A DNA stretch of 64,000 nt, taken from contig NZ_LSGQ01000005.1 in assembly GCF_001675285.1 (NCBI RefSeq), positions 62,001 to 126,000 on the forward strand. The letters run 5' to 3'. The position numbers were made by a program, and so were the translations under genes. The notes beneath the pieces are model-generated. The model ran no database searches. It saw nothing but the letters and a program-made list of their open reading frames with translations, and was not told the DNA's origin. This DNA is from Elizabethkingia miricola (GTDB taxonomy: Bacteria; Bacteroidota; Bacteroidia; Flavobacteriales; Weeksellaceae). Positions 25,187-35,628 of this stretch are shown here, in pieces (the stretch's first letter is position 1; each line of letters opens with the position of its first letter).

Positions 25187-26740
25187 TTAGTTCGAAATCC
25201 ATCCAAGTGGATCAACCGGAGAGTTTCCGTTCCAGATCTGGAATTCAAGGGTATAAGTGCCATCCAGATCCAGTCCTACCTGTCCGATTGGAGTACCTGT
25301 AGAAACCTGTTGGTTCTGAGATACAGATACTGAACTTAGGTTGGAGTAGATCGTAAAGTAAGAACCGTGTCTTACCATTACGGTTTTGGAACCTCCGACA
25401 TATAATATTTTGGTTACAACTCCAGGGAATACAGATTTTGCAACTGAACCTGCAGGTACAGATATCTTAATTCCGGAGTTTTCTTCCTGAATATTTTTGA
25501 ATACAGGGTGAGGCTGGCGTCCGAATCGGTGTGTGATCTGTCCTCTTACAGGGAATGGCATATTACCTCTGTTATCTGCAAAATTAGATCCTGAGGTAGT
25601 AGTTGCACCATAATCTTTCATCACTTTATCTTCTGCTGCTTTCTTAGCATCATTATTTGATTTTGCCAGTCTTGCTTCTGCATCTCTTGCTGCTGCAGCT
25701 CTGTCCTCAGCAGCCTTAGCTCTTGCTGCTGCCTCGCGGGATTCTTTCTCAGCTGCTAATTTTTTAGCTGTTGCTCTTTCATTAGCCTCAGTTTTTGCCG
25801 CTTCATCAGCACGTCTTTTCTCGTCCGCTGCCTTTTTCGCTGCTAATTCAGCCGCTCTTCTTGCCTCAGCTTCAGCTGCCTTTCTTTCTCTTTCCAAAGC
25901 TTCAGCTTTAGCACGGTTTTCAGCTTCAATACGAGCTTTTTCTTTTTCGGCTGCAATTCGGGCTAAACGGCGTCTCTCTTCTTCCGCTTTTCTTTCAGCT
26001 TCGGCTTTAGCCTTAGCAATACGGATTTCTTCATTGATAATTCTTCTGATCTCACCTTCAAGCTTCTTAGATTCTACCTGTTTCTGGCGGATTTCAGCTG
26101 CAATTTTAGACTCATTTTGTTTAAACTCGGCTAAAAGAACTTCTTTTTGCTCTCTCTCAACATTAATCGTTTTAAGCTCCTTCTGCTGATTCAGCATCAG
26201 AATCTCTTTATCTTTTTTAGATTTTTCACGTAATGAGACAGTTGATTTTACCTGATTGGTTTTATCTGTAATTTCAGCTGCTTTTTTATCCTGAAAATCT
26301 GAATATTGTTTTAAATACTGAATTCTTCTAAGGGCTTCTCCTAAGTTTTTAGAAGAAAGAATAAAGGTTACCTTATTTTGGACACCCTTGTTTTTATAGG
26401 CTTTTACCAGGATGTCAGCATAGTTTTTTCTAAGAACACCTAATTCCCGGTTGTATTTGTTTATTTCCAGCTGACGTCTGTAAATGTCATCTTCTATGAA
26501 GCGCTTCTCCTTTTGGGTATTGGTGTACAGTTTTTCTCGTAAACCAATTTTCTGGTTCAGGTTCTGCAAATAAGCAACGGAAAGGCGGGATTCTTTTTGC
26601 GACTTTGCCAGATCAGCATTTAGAGTGGCAATTTGCTTTTTAAGATCAGCATTCTGTTGTTGGAGTTTTTCTTTTTGCTGCCCGAAAGCACCTAAGCTTA
26701 TGATGGAAAATAGGAGAAAGTATAGCTTCTTTTGTGTCAT
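25187..26740 (-). CDS. EnvC-like murein hydrolase activator with degenerate LytM domain
   Basis: A 517-aa exported protein: signal peptide ([15 protein letters not shown]), coiled coil from ~25 to 245, a long Ala/Glu/Arg/Lys-rich helix to ~370, and a C-terminal LytM/M23 domain ([13 protein letters not shown] onwards). The zinc ligands are gone: the usual G-x-D is GIKI, and the HxH motif reads TLEFQIW. It should therefore activate an amidase at division, as EnvC does, rather than cleave peptidoglycan. The start overlaps the stop of the DUF4292 gene by 4 bp. Confidence 0.88.
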   Translation of the reverse strand: MTQKKLYFLLFSIISLGAFGQQKEKLQQQNADLKKQIATLNADLAKSQKESRLSVAYLQNLNQKIGLREKLYTNTQKEKRFIEDDIYRRQLEINKYNRELGVLRKNYADILVKAYKNKGVQNKVTFILSSKNLGEALRRIQYLKQYSDFQDKKAAEITDKTNQVKSTVSLREKSKKDKEILMLNQQKELKTINVEREQKEVLLAEFKQNESKIAAEIRQKQVESKKLEGEIRRIINEEIRIAKAKAEAERKAEEERRRLARIAAEKEKARIEAENRAKAEALERERKAAEAEARRAAELAAKKAADEKRRADEAAKTEANERATAKKLAAEKESREAAARAKAAEDRAAAARDAEARLAKSNNDAKKAAEDKVMKDYGATTTSGSNFADNRGNMPFPVRGQITHRFGRQPHPVFKNIQEENSGIKISVPAGSVAKSVFPGVVTKILYVGGSKTVMVRHGSYFTIYSNLSSVSVSQNQQVSTGTPIGQVGLDLDGTYTLEFQIWNGNSPVDPLGWISN

Positions 26741-27540
26741 TTAATCTCTTTCTTTGTATAGTTAGACGGCACAGAATACGGTGTATCCATCCTGGAAAAA
26801 TCAAAGGTCGTATTTTCGATCAAAATTTGATCGGTTTTTTTATTTTTTATAATTATTTTAACATTCTTAGGGAAGTTTTCATTGTTGGCACTTACCCAGT
26901 CAGAATAATTAATCTCCAGCTGATTATCAGATTTGGCATCATTGATCTGTACCTTGTTTAGTCTGAATCCGGAATCATAATCTATACTTACATTATAAGA
27001 AGAAATTTTCCCGTCTACGGTAACCTCCTGCGGTTTTACTGACTTCAGATTATAACCCTGTGCGTTTGGAGTAAGGGTGAAATCTTTATTGTTTATAGGA
27101 ACAAAAGTTCTCCCTGTTAGTAAGTTTTGGAGAGCCTGGTAATTGATAAAGTTTACACCCAAAAGATTGTTCAGATAGGTGAAGTCGGAATCAATATAGG
27201 TTCTGTTTATTTTTTCATAACCTTTAATACCTTCCGGAGTTGCTACTCCACGGGCACCTGTTAATCCTAAAAGAGCTGTAATGTTCGCCCATACTTTCTT
27301 GTTGTTTTCAATATAAAAAACAGCATTAAGCTGTGGAATGAATTTTCCATTTTCTATATTGATTTTACTGGAGATTTTTACAGCATCAAAAGCCGATGGC
27401 TGCTGGATGTGTGAAAAGAAAGAAGCATTGTCTTTTACAGACTCATGCGTGTTTTTAGGTGCAGTTTCTTTTGCGATATTTCTGGATGCACAAGAGGCCA
27501 GGGATGCTGCTACAAGAATATACAGAATTGGATTTTTCAT
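26737..27540 (-). CDS. DUF4292 lipoprotein
   Basis: A 267-aa lipoprotein (SLASC, Cys17) of the LolA/LolB-like DUF4292 family: ISSKINIENGKFIPQLNAVF, LLGLTGARGVATPEGI and YINRTYID-type strands make a beta-rich half barrel. DUF4292 genes usually sit beside an EnvC-like gene, as here. A role in outer-membrane lipoprotein or lipid handling is inferred from the fold. Confidence 0.85.
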   Translation of the reverse strand: MKNPILYILVAASLASCASRNIAKETAPKNTHESVKDNASFFSHIQQPSAFDAVKISSKINIENGKFIPQLNAVFYIENNKKVWANITALLGLTGARGVATPEGIKGYEKINRTYIDSDFTYLNNLLGVNFINYQALQNLLTGRTFVPINNKDFTLTPNAQGYNLKSVKPQEVTVDGKISSYNVSIDYDSGFRLNKVQINDAKSDNQLEINYSDWVSANNENFPKNVKIIIKNKKTDQILIENTTFDFSRMDTPYSVPSNYTKKEIK

Positions 27541-27615
27541 GTTGAAGGTTTTAAAATTACCGGCGAAAATCAGACCAAAAAAATTAAGAATGTTAAAATA
27601 TGCTAAACCAGAAAA

Positions 27616-28056
27616 CTAGTTTTTAGCAACACCAGAACTTCCGAATCCTCCGACTCCACGCTCCGTCTCTTCAAGGCTTTCTACAGGGATCCATTCTGCT
27701 GTTTCATGCTTAGCAATTACCAACTGGGCAATACGGTCTCCGTCATTGATTGTAAATTCATCTTTAGATAAATTAGCCAGAATAACGCCAACTTCTCCAC
27801 GGTAATCAGCATCAATTGTTCCCGGAGAGTTCAGGCAAGTAACCCCGTTTTTAAAAGCCAGTCCGCTTCTCGGTCTTACTTGAGCTTCATAACCTACCGG
27901 AAGTTCAATGAACAATCCTGTTGGGATAATTCTTCTTTCCAATGACTGTAGAGTAATAGGAGCTTCGATATTGGCATAAAGGTCCATTCCTGCTGATTGT
28001 GCGGTTTGATATTTTGGTAAATCGTGTTTAGATTTATTAATTACTTTTATTTTCAT
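27616..28056 (-). CDS. dut: dUTP diphosphatase
   Basis: A 146-aa trimeric-type dUTPase with all five motifs: [47 protein letters not shown] and [10 protein letters not shown]. It hydrolyses dUTP to dUMP, keeping uracil out of DNA and supplying dTMP synthesis. It starts 2 bp after the flippase gene in the same operon. Confidence 0.96.
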   Translation of the reverse strand: MKIKVINKSKHDLPKYQTAQSAGMDLYANIEAPITLQSLERRIIPTGLFIELPVGYEAQVRPRSGLAFKNGVTCLNSPGTIDADYRGEVGVILANLSKDEFTINDGDRIAQLVIAKHETAEWIPVESLEETERGVGGFGSSGVAKN

Positions 28057-28058
28057 GT

Positions 28059-29486
28059 CTATGACTTTTTTATTTTTGAAAGGATCATTTTTTTCTCACT
28101 ATAGAGTAAAATTCCGGCGAAAATTATAAATAAAAGGTTGCTTAACCAAAAATTATAATTGAAAACTTTTACTATTATAATACTGAACGCTCCCAGTAGA
28201 AACAGGAAGAAGCTCATTTTTTTTATTCTGTAAGGAATTGGGTAATACTTCTGACCTAAGAAATAAGAGAGAAGCATCATGACAAAATAAGCGGCAAATG
28301 TAACCCAGGCAGAGCCTATCATACTTCCCATATATTTTAGCACTACAATGTTGAATACAATATTGATAATAGCTCCTGTCCATGAGATAATAGTTCCCAT
28401 CTGTGTGCGGTCTGTAACTTTGTACCATGTGGAAAAGTTATAGTAAATACCGAAGCAAAGATTGGCGATAACAATAATCGGAATAATGTCTATAGCAATC
28501 CAGTAGGTTTTGCTTGGGATAAAAATACTTTTCAGCCACGATATGTTAGCGATGATTCCCATAGCCACAGTAGCCGCAAAGAATGTGAAATATTCGGTAA
28601 CATTTGCATAGGTTTTTTTAGCATCGCCTTTATCCATTTGTTTGAAGAAGAAAGGCTCAATCCCCATTCTGTATGCTGTAACGAAAAGTGTCATCAGTAC
28701 GGCCAGTTTATAGCATCCTCCATAGGCACCGGCTTCATCTTTTGAAATGAATCTGATTTGAATGGATTTATCAAAATTTTCATTAACCATAAATGCCAGT
28801 CCTGCCAACATTAAAGGCCATGAATATTTTATCATTCTGTAAAACAGACTAGTAACGAATTGGAGACGTACTTTTGTTACAATAGGGAGTAATAATGCAA
28901 ATCCTAAAATACTTGCTGCAAGATTACTGAAGAATGGATAATCCACAGGTTGATCCAATCCTATATTTCTTGAAAATGCTTCCGGAATCCAGAAGAATAA
29001 AGCTGCTGTAAAAATAGCCTGAAAGACAGACTGGACGATTCTGACAGCTGAATATTTTATAGGCATGTTATTGTAGCGGAGCCATGCAAATGGAATAACA
29101 CAAAGGTTGTCGAAAAATGCAATTAAAGCAAACCATTTGATGTATTCCGGATTGTTATGATATCCCAGAGCATCGGCAATGGGTTGATTGAAAAGATAAC
29201 AAAGTCCAAGAAATACGGTGGAGGTGAGGAATAAAAACCAGAACGAAGTATTGAAGGTTTTTTTCTCATTGTCCTTTTCTGCTGAAAATCTGAAATATGC
29301 CGTTTCAAACCCAAAAGAGAGTATGATATTCACAAAAGATATTAAAGCATAAAGGTTTGTGAATATAGCAAAGTCATCATTCTGAATTTTGTAGATCAGA
29401 ATCGGATTTAGGATAAATAGTATAATTCTTGGTGCTATAGCACCTATTCCATAAATGACAGTTTGCCCTAAAAGTTTCTTGTACAA
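28059..29486 (-). CDS. Polysaccharide flippase (MOP superfamily, Wzx-like)
   Basis: A 475-aa protein with about 12-14 hydrophobic helices, beginning [18 protein letters not shown], which is the N-terminal pattern of Bacteroidota polysaccharide exporters. The MOP family flips lipid-linked sugars across the inner membrane. No glycosyltransferase cluster is adjacent, so the substrate is unknown. It is first in the operon with dut, DUF4292 and envC-like genes, and diverges from the dihydroorotase gene. Confidence 0.85.
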   Translation of the reverse strand: MYKKLLGQTVIYGIGAIAPRIILFILNPILIYKIQNDDFAIFTNLYALISFVNIILSFGFETAYFRFSAEKDNEKKTFNTSFWFLFLTSTVFLGLCYLFNQPIADALGYHNNPEYIKWFALIAFFDNLCVIPFAWLRYNNMPIKYSAVRIVQSVFQAIFTAALFFWIPEAFSRNIGLDQPVDYPFFSNLAASILGFALLLPIVTKVRLQFVTSLFYRMIKYSWPLMLAGLAFMVNENFDKSIQIRFISKDEAGAYGGCYKLAVLMTLFVTAYRMGIEPFFFKQMDKGDAKKTYANVTEYFTFFAATVAMGIIANISWLKSIFIPSKTYWIAIDIIPIIVIANLCFGIYYNFSTWYKVTDRTQMGTIISWTGAIINIVFNIVVLKYMGSMIGSAWVTFAAYFVMMLLSYFLGQKYYPIPYRIKKMSFFLFLLGAFSIIIVKVFNYNFWLSNLLFIIFAGILLYSEKKMILSKIKKS

Positions 29487-29548
29487 AGCTCAAAAATTTC
29501 CGCAAAGATAAAAATAGATTTTGATTTCTTATTTTTAGGATGAAGCCT

Positions 29549-29556
29549 TACATTTG
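29549..29556 (+). promoter_or_regulatory. Possible -7 box of the dihydroorotase promoter
   Basis: TACATTTG matches TAnnTTTG. The best upstream TTTG is at 29520-29523, a longer spacing than usual. A 10-codon frame (29579-29611) with a small GC-rich hairpin lies between this box and the gene; whether it is translated is unknown. Confidence 0.3.
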
Positions 29557-29664
29557 TTGTGATCTAAAAAAAGTAAAAATGAAACAAACCTCCGCTGCGG
29601 TTTTCCTGTAGAAAGACTAAAGTGTTGGTAAGTTTTATCTGATAATTAAATAAATTACAACCAG

Positions 29665-30999
29665 ATGAAAGTCCTGATAAAAAATGCCAGAATCGTCAAT
29701 GAAAATCAAATTATTGAAAGCGACCTGCTAATTGAAAATGATATTATTTCCAAAATCTCAGTGAATATTCCGGAAGCAGAAGCGGAACGAGTAATAGATG
29801 CTGAAGGAAAATATTTGCTGCCAGGTATTATTGATGATCAGGTGCATTTCAGAGAACCGGGACTAACGCATAAAGGAAATATTGAGTCCGAAAGCCGCGC
29901 AGCTGTTGCCGGAGGGATTACCAGTTTCATAGATCAGCCGAATACGGTACCGAATGCCATTACGCAGGAATTACTGGAAGATAAATATAAAATTGCTGCA
30001 GAGAAAGCCTATGCCAACTATGGCTTTATGATGGGAGGAACTAATGATAATCTGGAGGAGCTTCTGAAAACGAATCCTAGAAATGTTCCGGGAATAAAAT
30101 TATTTTTAGGCTCTTCTACAGGGAATATGCTGGTTGATAATCCTGAAACACTGGAGAATATTTTCAGCAATACTCAAATGCTAATTGCTGTACATTGCGA
30201 GGATGAAGCTACAATTAGAGCAAATACCCAAAAATATGTAGATGAGTATGGTGATGATATCCCGATGAAATTCCATCACCTGATTCGTAGTGAGGAGGCG
30301 TGTTATAAATCCTCATCCAAGGCTATTGAGTTGGCGAAAAAGACCGGAGCGAGACTGCATATTTTCCATTTATCAACAGCGAAAGAGACAGAATTATTCA
30401 GAAATGATATTCCGTTGAAAGATAAAAAAATTACAGCAGAAGTATGTGTACATCATCTTACTTTTACCAATGATGATTATGAAACAAAAGGCTCTCTGAT
30501 CAAATGGAATCCGGCTGTAAAAACGCAGAAGGATAAAGATGGATTATGGGAAGCTTTGCTGGATGACCGTATAGATGTAATTGCTACGGACCATGCACCG
30601 CATACATTCGAAGAAAAGCAGAATGTGTATACAAAATGTCCGTCTGGCGGACCTTTAGTACAGCACTCATTAGTAGTAATGCTGGAGAATTATCATAACG
30701 GAAAAATCTCTTTGGAAAAAATTGTAGAAAAGATGTGTCATAATCCTGCCATACTCTTTAAAGTAGAAAAACGTGGTTATGTGAAAGAGGGTTACAAAGC
30801 CGACTTGGTATTGGTGGATTTGGAAGAAAGTTGGACAGTAGCTAAAGACAATCTTTTGTATCAATGTGGATGGAGCCCTTTGGAGGGCGCGAACTTCCAC
30901 TCGAAAGTTACCCACACTTTTGTAAACGGGCAATTAGCTTTTGAAAACGGGAAAGTTACAGAAGGTAAGTTTGGTGAAAGATTGCTTTTTGAAGCATAA
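29665..30999 (+). CDS. pyrC: Dihydroorotase
   Basis: A 444-aa amidohydrolase that makes dihydroorotate from carbamoyl-aspartate in pyrimidine synthesis. The metal site reads IDDQVHFREPGLTHKGN, with Gln in place of the first His of the usual HxH, a form I know from other Bacteroidota dihydroorotases. GIKLFLGSSTGNM carries the carbamylated Lys candidate, and IAVHCEDE, HIFHLSTAKE and ATDHAPH supply further ligands. Length fits class I. An allantoinase is less likely given the REPG motif and the lack of purine-degradation neighbours. Confidence 0.92.
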   Translation: MKVLIKNARIVNENQIIESDLLIENDIISKISVNIPEAEAERVIDAEGKYLLPGIIDDQVHFREPGLTHKGNIESESRAAVAGGITSFIDQPNTVPNAITQELLEDKYKIAAEKAYANYGFMMGGTNDNLEELLKTNPRNVPGIKLFLGSSTGNMLVDNPETLENIFSNTQMLIAVHCEDEATIRANTQKYVDEYGDDIPMKFHHLIRSEEACYKSSSKAIELAKKTGARLHIFHLSTAKETELFRNDIPLKDKKITAEVCVHHLTFTNDDYETKGSLIKWNPAVKTQKDKDGLWEALLDDRIDVIATDHAPHTFEEKQNVYTKCPSGGPLVQHSLVVMLENYHNGKISLEKIVEKMCHNPAILFKVEKRGYVKEGYKADLVLVDLEESWTVAKDNLLYQCGWSPLEGANFHSKVTHTFVNGQLAFENGKVTEGKFGERLLFEA

Positions 31000-31022
31000 A
31001 AAAATATTGATTAGTAAATAAG

Positions 31023-31055
31023 CATGGCCGGAAATTTTTTCCGGCCATTTTTTTG
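31023..31055 (+). terminator. Terminator of the dihydroorotase gene
   Basis: A stem ATGGCCGGAAA/TTTCCGGCCAT is followed by T7. It can also serve the opposing strand poorly, as the A-run on the other side is short. Confidence 0.9.
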
Positions 31056-31137
31056 TTTTCCTAACTACAAAAGTGAAAAAGCTTTTAGGACTAAACTAAG
31101 AACCTGCTTGAGCTTTATTAAATCTTTTATAGTTAGC

Positions 31138-31200
31138 TCATAAGTGTCAGGATGAGCTGAGTTTATCGTTAGCTTAGTCTATGGTGAGCCTGACGAACCC
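31138..31200. repeat. Intergenic inverted repeat of the GTCAGG-TGAGC type
   Basis: GTCAGGATGAGC near the start and GAGCCTGACGAAC near the end pair as an imperfect hairpin. The same unit, with similar flanking sequence, occurs at 35966-36068. Related shorter motifs appear near 52903, 57605 and 63620. Confidence 0.7.
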
Positions 31201-31217
31201 TTTTTTTCTGCTGAAAG

Positions 31218-33512
31218 CTATTTCTTTGGTTTATTGCTCATGTAGAAAACGATCTTTCCGCCATTCATAATATCTGAATGTTTTAGGGTGAAGCTTTTAA
31301 TCTCTTTCCCGTTGAGAAGGATTTTTTGTACATAGACATTTTCGGGACTCTGATTAATGGCTTCAATTTCAAAATTCTTTCCGTTTTCCAATGTAAGAAC
31401 GGCATTGTTTATAGCCGGACTTCCGATAGCATAATCTTCTGATCCGGGTGCTACAGGATAAAAACCTAGAGAACTTAGTATATACCAGGCGCTCATTTGA
31501 CCGGTATCATCATTTCCACCTAATCCGTCGGGAGTGGACTTGTACTGCATTTCTAAGATATGACGTACCTGCTTTTGAGTTTTCCACGGCTGTCCGGTCC
31601 AATTATAGAAATAGGCAACATGATGTGCCGGTTCATTACCATGAACATAGCCGCCTATAATCCCTTCACGTGTTATATCTTCGGTATCTGCAAAAAACTC
31701 ATCCGGAAGATGCATGGAAAATAGCTTGTCCAATTTGGAGGCAAATTTTTGTTTTCCACCCATTTGCTGGATTAATCCTTCCGGGTTATGAGGAACAAAA
31801 AAGCTATAGTTCCAGGAATTGCCTTCTATAAAGCCTTGTCCGTGCGTACTCAGCAGGTCAAATTCTTTTTTAAAGCTGCCGTCTGCCAAACGGGGGCGCA
31901 TAAAGCCTGTAGTCTTATCAAAGTTATTTCTCCAGTTTTCAGAACGCTTTATAAACTGATTGTAGATTTCAGTCTCACCCAGGTGTTTTGCCAGTTGAGC
32001 AATTGCCCAGTCATCATAAGCATATTCTAATGTATTGGAAACTGAAGTTCCGTTTTTTTCTGCCGGGATATAGCCTTTGTCTATATAATCTCCAATTCCT
32101 TCGTAATTACGTTTGTTTGCAGTTGCTACACATGCCATAAGGGCTGCTTTTGCATCACCGGTATAATTTCCTTTTATAATGGCATCGGCCACAACACTTA
32201 CACTGTGATAACCACTCATGCACCAATTTTCATTGGCATAATGCGACCATATTGGGAGCATTTTTAGAGATGACTGCTCATAATGTGCCATCATCGATTT
32301 TACCATATCAGCATTTCTCTTAGGCTGAATAATATTGAAATATGGATGCAGTGCTCTGTAGGTATCCCATAGAGAGAAAGTAGTGTAATTAGTAAAACCT
32401 TCTGCTTTATGGATATTCTGATCAAGACCTTTGTATTCCCCGTTAATATCCATATAAATAGTCGGATTGATAAAAGTGTGATACATGGCTGTATAGAAAT
32501 TGACTTTTTGGTCTTCCGTACCTTTTATTACGATTTTATTCAATTCTTTATTCCAGTCTTCCTGAGCTTTGGCTTTAACCTGTTCAAAAGATAAACTGCC
32601 TGTCTCTTTTTCCAGATTTTCCATTGCATTTGCCTGACTTACTGGCGATATAGCAAATTGTACTTCTATAGCCTCATTTTCCTGAGTGTCGAAATCAAAA
32701 TACATGCGTATTTGCTTACCTGCAATTTCCGGAAAGTTTTTATTCTGATCGAATTTTCTCCAAAAGCCGTTATATACTCTTTTGCCATCATAATTTTTTT
32801 GTCCATAAGACTTGAAAGGCTTAGAGAATTTCATAGCAAAATAAACTGTTCGGGTGCGTGCCCAGCCATTGGTTTGGCGATAACCTGTAATTGTCTTATC
32901 GTCGCTTACACGAACATAGGTCCATACATTTTTATCATTATAGTTATAAATTCCGGCCATAAGATCCAGAATAATATGTGCCTGATCGGATTTTGGAAAA
33001 GTATAACGATGTACACCTACTCTTGTCGTTGCAGTTAGTTCAGCCAGAATATTATAATCCTGAAGCTTTACTTTATAGTAACCCGCTTCAGATATCTCAT
33101 CGTTATGAGAGAAGCGCGAACGATAACCACTTTCAGGGTTTGATGCCGTTCCGGGGTTTAGTTTTAGTTGTCCGGTTGTTGGCATAATGAGGAAATCTCC
33201 TAAATCAGAATGTCCTGTCCCGCTGAAGTGCGTGTGACTGAATCCCGTAATCGTTTTATCTTCATACCGGTAACCTGCACAGTATTTATAAACATCACCA
33301 TTGTATTTTCCATTAAGTTCATAGGATATAGTATCTGTTTCCGGGCTTAGTTGTACTGCTCCAAACGGAACCGTAGCGCCGGGAAAAGTATGCCCCATTT
33401 TTTCGGTGCCAATTAATGGATGGACATAAGGAGTAAGTTTTTGTAATTGTTGTGCACTGATGCAGAAATAAGTCAGAAAAGACAGAAGGAATGTAAATTT
33501 AGTTTTTCGCAC
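31218..33512 (-). CDS. GH92 alpha-mannosidase-like glycosidase
   Basis: A 764-aa exported enzyme (signal FTFLLSFLTYFCISAQQ). GH92 landmarks are VHPLIGTEKMGHTFPGATVP at the start, GFSHTHFSGTGHSDLGDFLI, SLWDTYRALHPYFN in the helical domain, and GGNDDTGQMSAWYILSSLGF with the catalytic carboxylates. GH92 enzymes are calcium-dependent exo-mannosidases acting on N-glycans or other mannosides. With GH89 and peptidases nearby it suggests host-glycoprotein use. No SusC/D pair is present. Confidence 0.93.
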   Translation of the reverse strand: MRKTKFTFLLSFLTYFCISAQQLQKLTPYVHPLIGTEKMGHTFPGATVPFGAVQLSPETDTISYELNGKYNGDVYKYCAGYRYEDKTITGFSHTHFSGTGHSDLGDFLIMPTTGQLKLNPGTASNPESGYRSRFSHNDEISEAGYYKVKLQDYNILAELTATTRVGVHRYTFPKSDQAHIILDLMAGIYNYNDKNVWTYVRVSDDKTITGYRQTNGWARTRTVYFAMKFSKPFKSYGQKNYDGKRVYNGFWRKFDQNKNFPEIAGKQIRMYFDFDTQENEAIEVQFAISPVSQANAMENLEKETGSLSFEQVKAKAQEDWNKELNKIVIKGTEDQKVNFYTAMYHTFINPTIYMDINGEYKGLDQNIHKAEGFTNYTTFSLWDTYRALHPYFNIIQPKRNADMVKSMMAHYEQSSLKMLPIWSHYANENWCMSGYHSVSVVADAIIKGNYTGDAKAALMACVATANKRNYEGIGDYIDKGYIPAEKNGTSVSNTLEYAYDDWAIAQLAKHLGETEIYNQFIKRSENWRNNFDKTTGFMRPRLADGSFKKEFDLLSTHGQGFIEGNSWNYSFFVPHNPEGLIQQMGGKQKFASKLDKLFSMHLPDEFFADTEDITREGIIGGYVHGNEPAHHVAYFYNWTGQPWKTQKQVRHILEMQYKSTPDGLGGNDDTGQMSAWYILSSLGFYPVAPGSEDYAIGSPAINNAVLTLENGKNFEIEAINQSPENVYVQKILLNGKEIKSFTLKHSDIMNGGKIVFYMSNKPKK

Positions 33513-33641
33513 TGGTTAATGATTTTCAATACATAAAAGTAAATAAAACTCCCGAAGTATTATTTATAACATGGTGTTAAAATAATCCGGGTATATTTTC
33601 CCTTTGAATAATTTAGTATTTTTAACCAAAAAGAAAAGAAC

Positions 33642-34523
33642 ATGAGTACATATACACAGTCAATGCTGAAAGATGATGCATTGAAAGATAAGGTTATTAT
33701 AGTAACAGGAGGCGGAAGTGGTTTGGGAAAGGCTATGACAAAATATTTTCTTCAACTGGGAGCAAAGGTTGTCATAACATCCAGAAATCTGGAAAAACTT
33801 CAGAGTACCGCTAAAGAATTAGAAGCAGAAACCGGCGGAACAGTATTTTGCGTTTCCTGCGATGTCCGGAACTGGGATGAGGTAGAAGCAATGAAAGAAG
33901 CTACACTGAAAGAATTCGGAAAGATTGATGTCTTATTGAATAATGCGGCGGGGAATTTTATTTCTCCAACCGAAAGGTTAACGCATTCTGCATTTGATTC
34001 TGTTCTGGATATTGTACTGAAAGGAACTAAAAACTGTACGCTTTCTGTCGGAAAACATTGGATAGATTCAAAAACACCGGGTACTGTTCTGAATATTGTA
34101 ACAACATATTCGTGGACAGGATCTGCTTATGTGGTACCATCTGCATGTGCAAAAGCAGGTGTTTTGGCTATGACGAGAAGTCTTGCTGTAGAATGGGCAA
34201 AATATGGAATTCGTTTCAATGCAATTGCTCCGGGGCCATTCCCTACAAAGGGAGCATGGGAAAGATTATTGCCGGGAGATCTTGTAGAGAAATTTGATAT
34301 GACCAAAAAAGTTCCGCTAAGAAGAGTAGGAGACCATCAGGAATTAGCAAATCTTGCAGCTTATCTGGTTTCCGATTTCTCAGCATATATTAACGGGGAA
34401 GTTGTTACAATAGATGGAGGTGAGTGGTTGCAGGGAGCTGGTGAGTTCAATATGCTCGAAGCTATTCCACAGGAAATGTGGGATCAGCTGGAAGCAATGA
34501 TAAAAGCAAAAAAATCGAGCTAA
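33642..34523 (+). CDS. SDR oxidoreductase, 2,4-dienoyl-CoA reductase type
   Basis: A 293-aa Rossmann enzyme with the NADP site VTGGGSGLGKA, NNAAGNF and a DECR-like active region: TTYSWTGSAYVVPSACAKAG, in which the usual YxxxK becomes SxxxK, then WAKYGIRFNAIAPGPFPTKG. These match mammalian 2,4-dienoyl-CoA reductase better than FabG. It reduces dienoyl-CoAs during beta-oxidation of unsaturated fatty acids. It is a single gene between divergent and converging neighbours, ended by its own terminator. Confidence 0.85.
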   Translation: MSTYTQSMLKDDALKDKVIIVTGGGSGLGKAMTKYFLQLGAKVVITSRNLEKLQSTAKELEAETGGTVFCVSCDVRNWDEVEAMKEATLKEFGKIDVLLNNAAGNFISPTERLTHSAFDSVLDIVLKGTKNCTLSVGKHWIDSKTPGTVLNIVTTYSWTGSAYVVPSACAKAGVLAMTRSLAVEWAKYGIRFNAIAPGPFPTKGAWERLLPGDLVEKFDMTKKVPLRRVGDHQELANLAAYLVSDFSAYINGEVVTIDGGEWLQGAGEFNMLEAIPQEMWDQLEAMIKAKKSS

Positions 34524-34546
34524 CCTTTTCGGGTTAGAAAAAATAA

Positions 34547-34576
34547 AATCGGGATTGTAAAATCCCGATTTTTTTA
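34547..34576. terminator. Terminator between the SDR and M43 genes
   Basis: A stem AAATCGGGATT/AATCCCGATTT with a short loop. T-runs on one side and A-runs on the other let it act for both converging genes. Confidence 0.88.
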
Positions 34577-34596
34577 TGAAGCCGTGTTATATTTTT

Positions 34597-35628
34597 TTAA
34601 GATCTTAAACCTGCTCTAGGCCCGTTAGATGCTGTAGTTGCCTGCATACGTGCTTTTTGGTTTGCAGAGAACATGTAAAGTGAAGCATCGTTAGAGTAGT
34701 CCATATAGTTCATAAACATTAATGAACGTTTTACACCACCACATGTTCCGTATTTTGGATATACAGGATCTCCAGTGCTTGCACTTGGTTGTACCGGAGT
34801 ATCATCACAGTAGTCAGTAGCACATCCGGAACCGTCACCCCAGATATGTCTTAGGTTAAGATAATGTCCGATTTCGTGTGTCGCAGTTCTTCCAAGGTTG
34901 AATGGAGCGCTGGCACCAGTTTTACCTACGTATCTGCGGCCTAGTACAACACCGTCATTCCATAAACCAGCAGATTCCGGGAATGTAGCGTAACCCAAGA
35001 TTTCTCCACCTGAAGAAGGCATTGTGTTTACAACCCAAAAATTAAGATTTTTAGAAGGATCGGTTGCGTCAATACCACCTGTAGATGCTTTTTTCATTGC
35101 ATCATTGGTATAGCTCCAACTTGTTTTAGAGTTTTGTTTTCTGTTAACAGCAGCTAATTTGAATTTTACTTTTACATCACCTGCTTTCACGGGAACGAAT
35201 TCTGTTGGAACTTTGCTAATATCCGAATTTGTACCTGAATAGTCTTTATTCAGAATATCAATTTGCTCCTGTAAAATAGCGTCAGAAAGATTATCTGCCG
35301 CAGTATTATAAATAACATTGAAAACTACAGGTATTTCAACTGTTCCATCCGGAAGGACAGCCATGCCTCCAAGCTGTCTGCTTGTGCTGGCCTGTTTTTC
35401 GAAATTTGCTGACATAGCTTCGATGCTGTTATAACGACGAAGTGCACTAGCATCTGTTTGTAGCAAGTTTTGTCTGATTTCTTCTGACGGACAAAGTCTT
35501 GCGGTTGCATCTGTAGATGCGTTAAGAGTTGTTTGGTTCTGAGAGTTTGCCGGCATCTCAGTTTCAGGGTCATTTTTACAGGAAGCAAGCATAACTAGTG
35601 CTGTCATTCCTAAGAATAATTTCTTCAT
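34597..35628 (-). CDS. M43 family (pappalysin-like) zinc metalloprotease lipoprotein
   Basis: A 343-aa protein with a lipoprotein signal (LVMLASC, Cys17), a ~80-residue propeptide-like region, and a metzincin catalytic domain: HEIGHYLNLRHIWGDG with His251, Glu252, His255 and the third His in LRH. The Met-turn is in MFMNYMDYSNDA. Cys pairs (GCATDYCDDT, GTCGG) suggest disulfides. M43 enzymes cleave extracellular proteins. It is probably surface-attached. Confidence 0.92.
   Translation of the reverse strand: MKKLFLGMTALVMLASCKNDPETEMPANSQNQTTLNASTDATARLCPSEEIRQNLLQTDASALRRYNSIEAMSANFEKQASTSRQLGGMAVLPDGTVEIPVVFNVIYNTAADNLSDAILQEQIDILNKDYSGTNSDISKVPTEFVPVKAGDVKVKFKLAAVNRKQNSKTSWSYTNDAMKKASTGGIDATDPSKNLNFWVVNTMPSSGGEILGYATFPESAGLWNDGVVLGRRYVGKTGASAPFNLGRTATHEIGHYLNLRHIWGDGSGCATDYCDDTPVQPSASTGDPVYPKYGTCGGVKRSLMFMNYMDYSNDASLYMFSANQKARMQATTASNGPRAGLRS

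Noticed and set aside
29579-29611. Ten-codon leader peptide before the dihydroorotase gene
   Set aside because: No attenuator-terminator or Shine-Dalgarno evidence supports translation; kept only as a remark under the promoter entry.
32658-33038. 126-codon plus-strand frame in the GH92 region
   Set aside because: It is antisense to conserved GH92 sequence and shows no family features.
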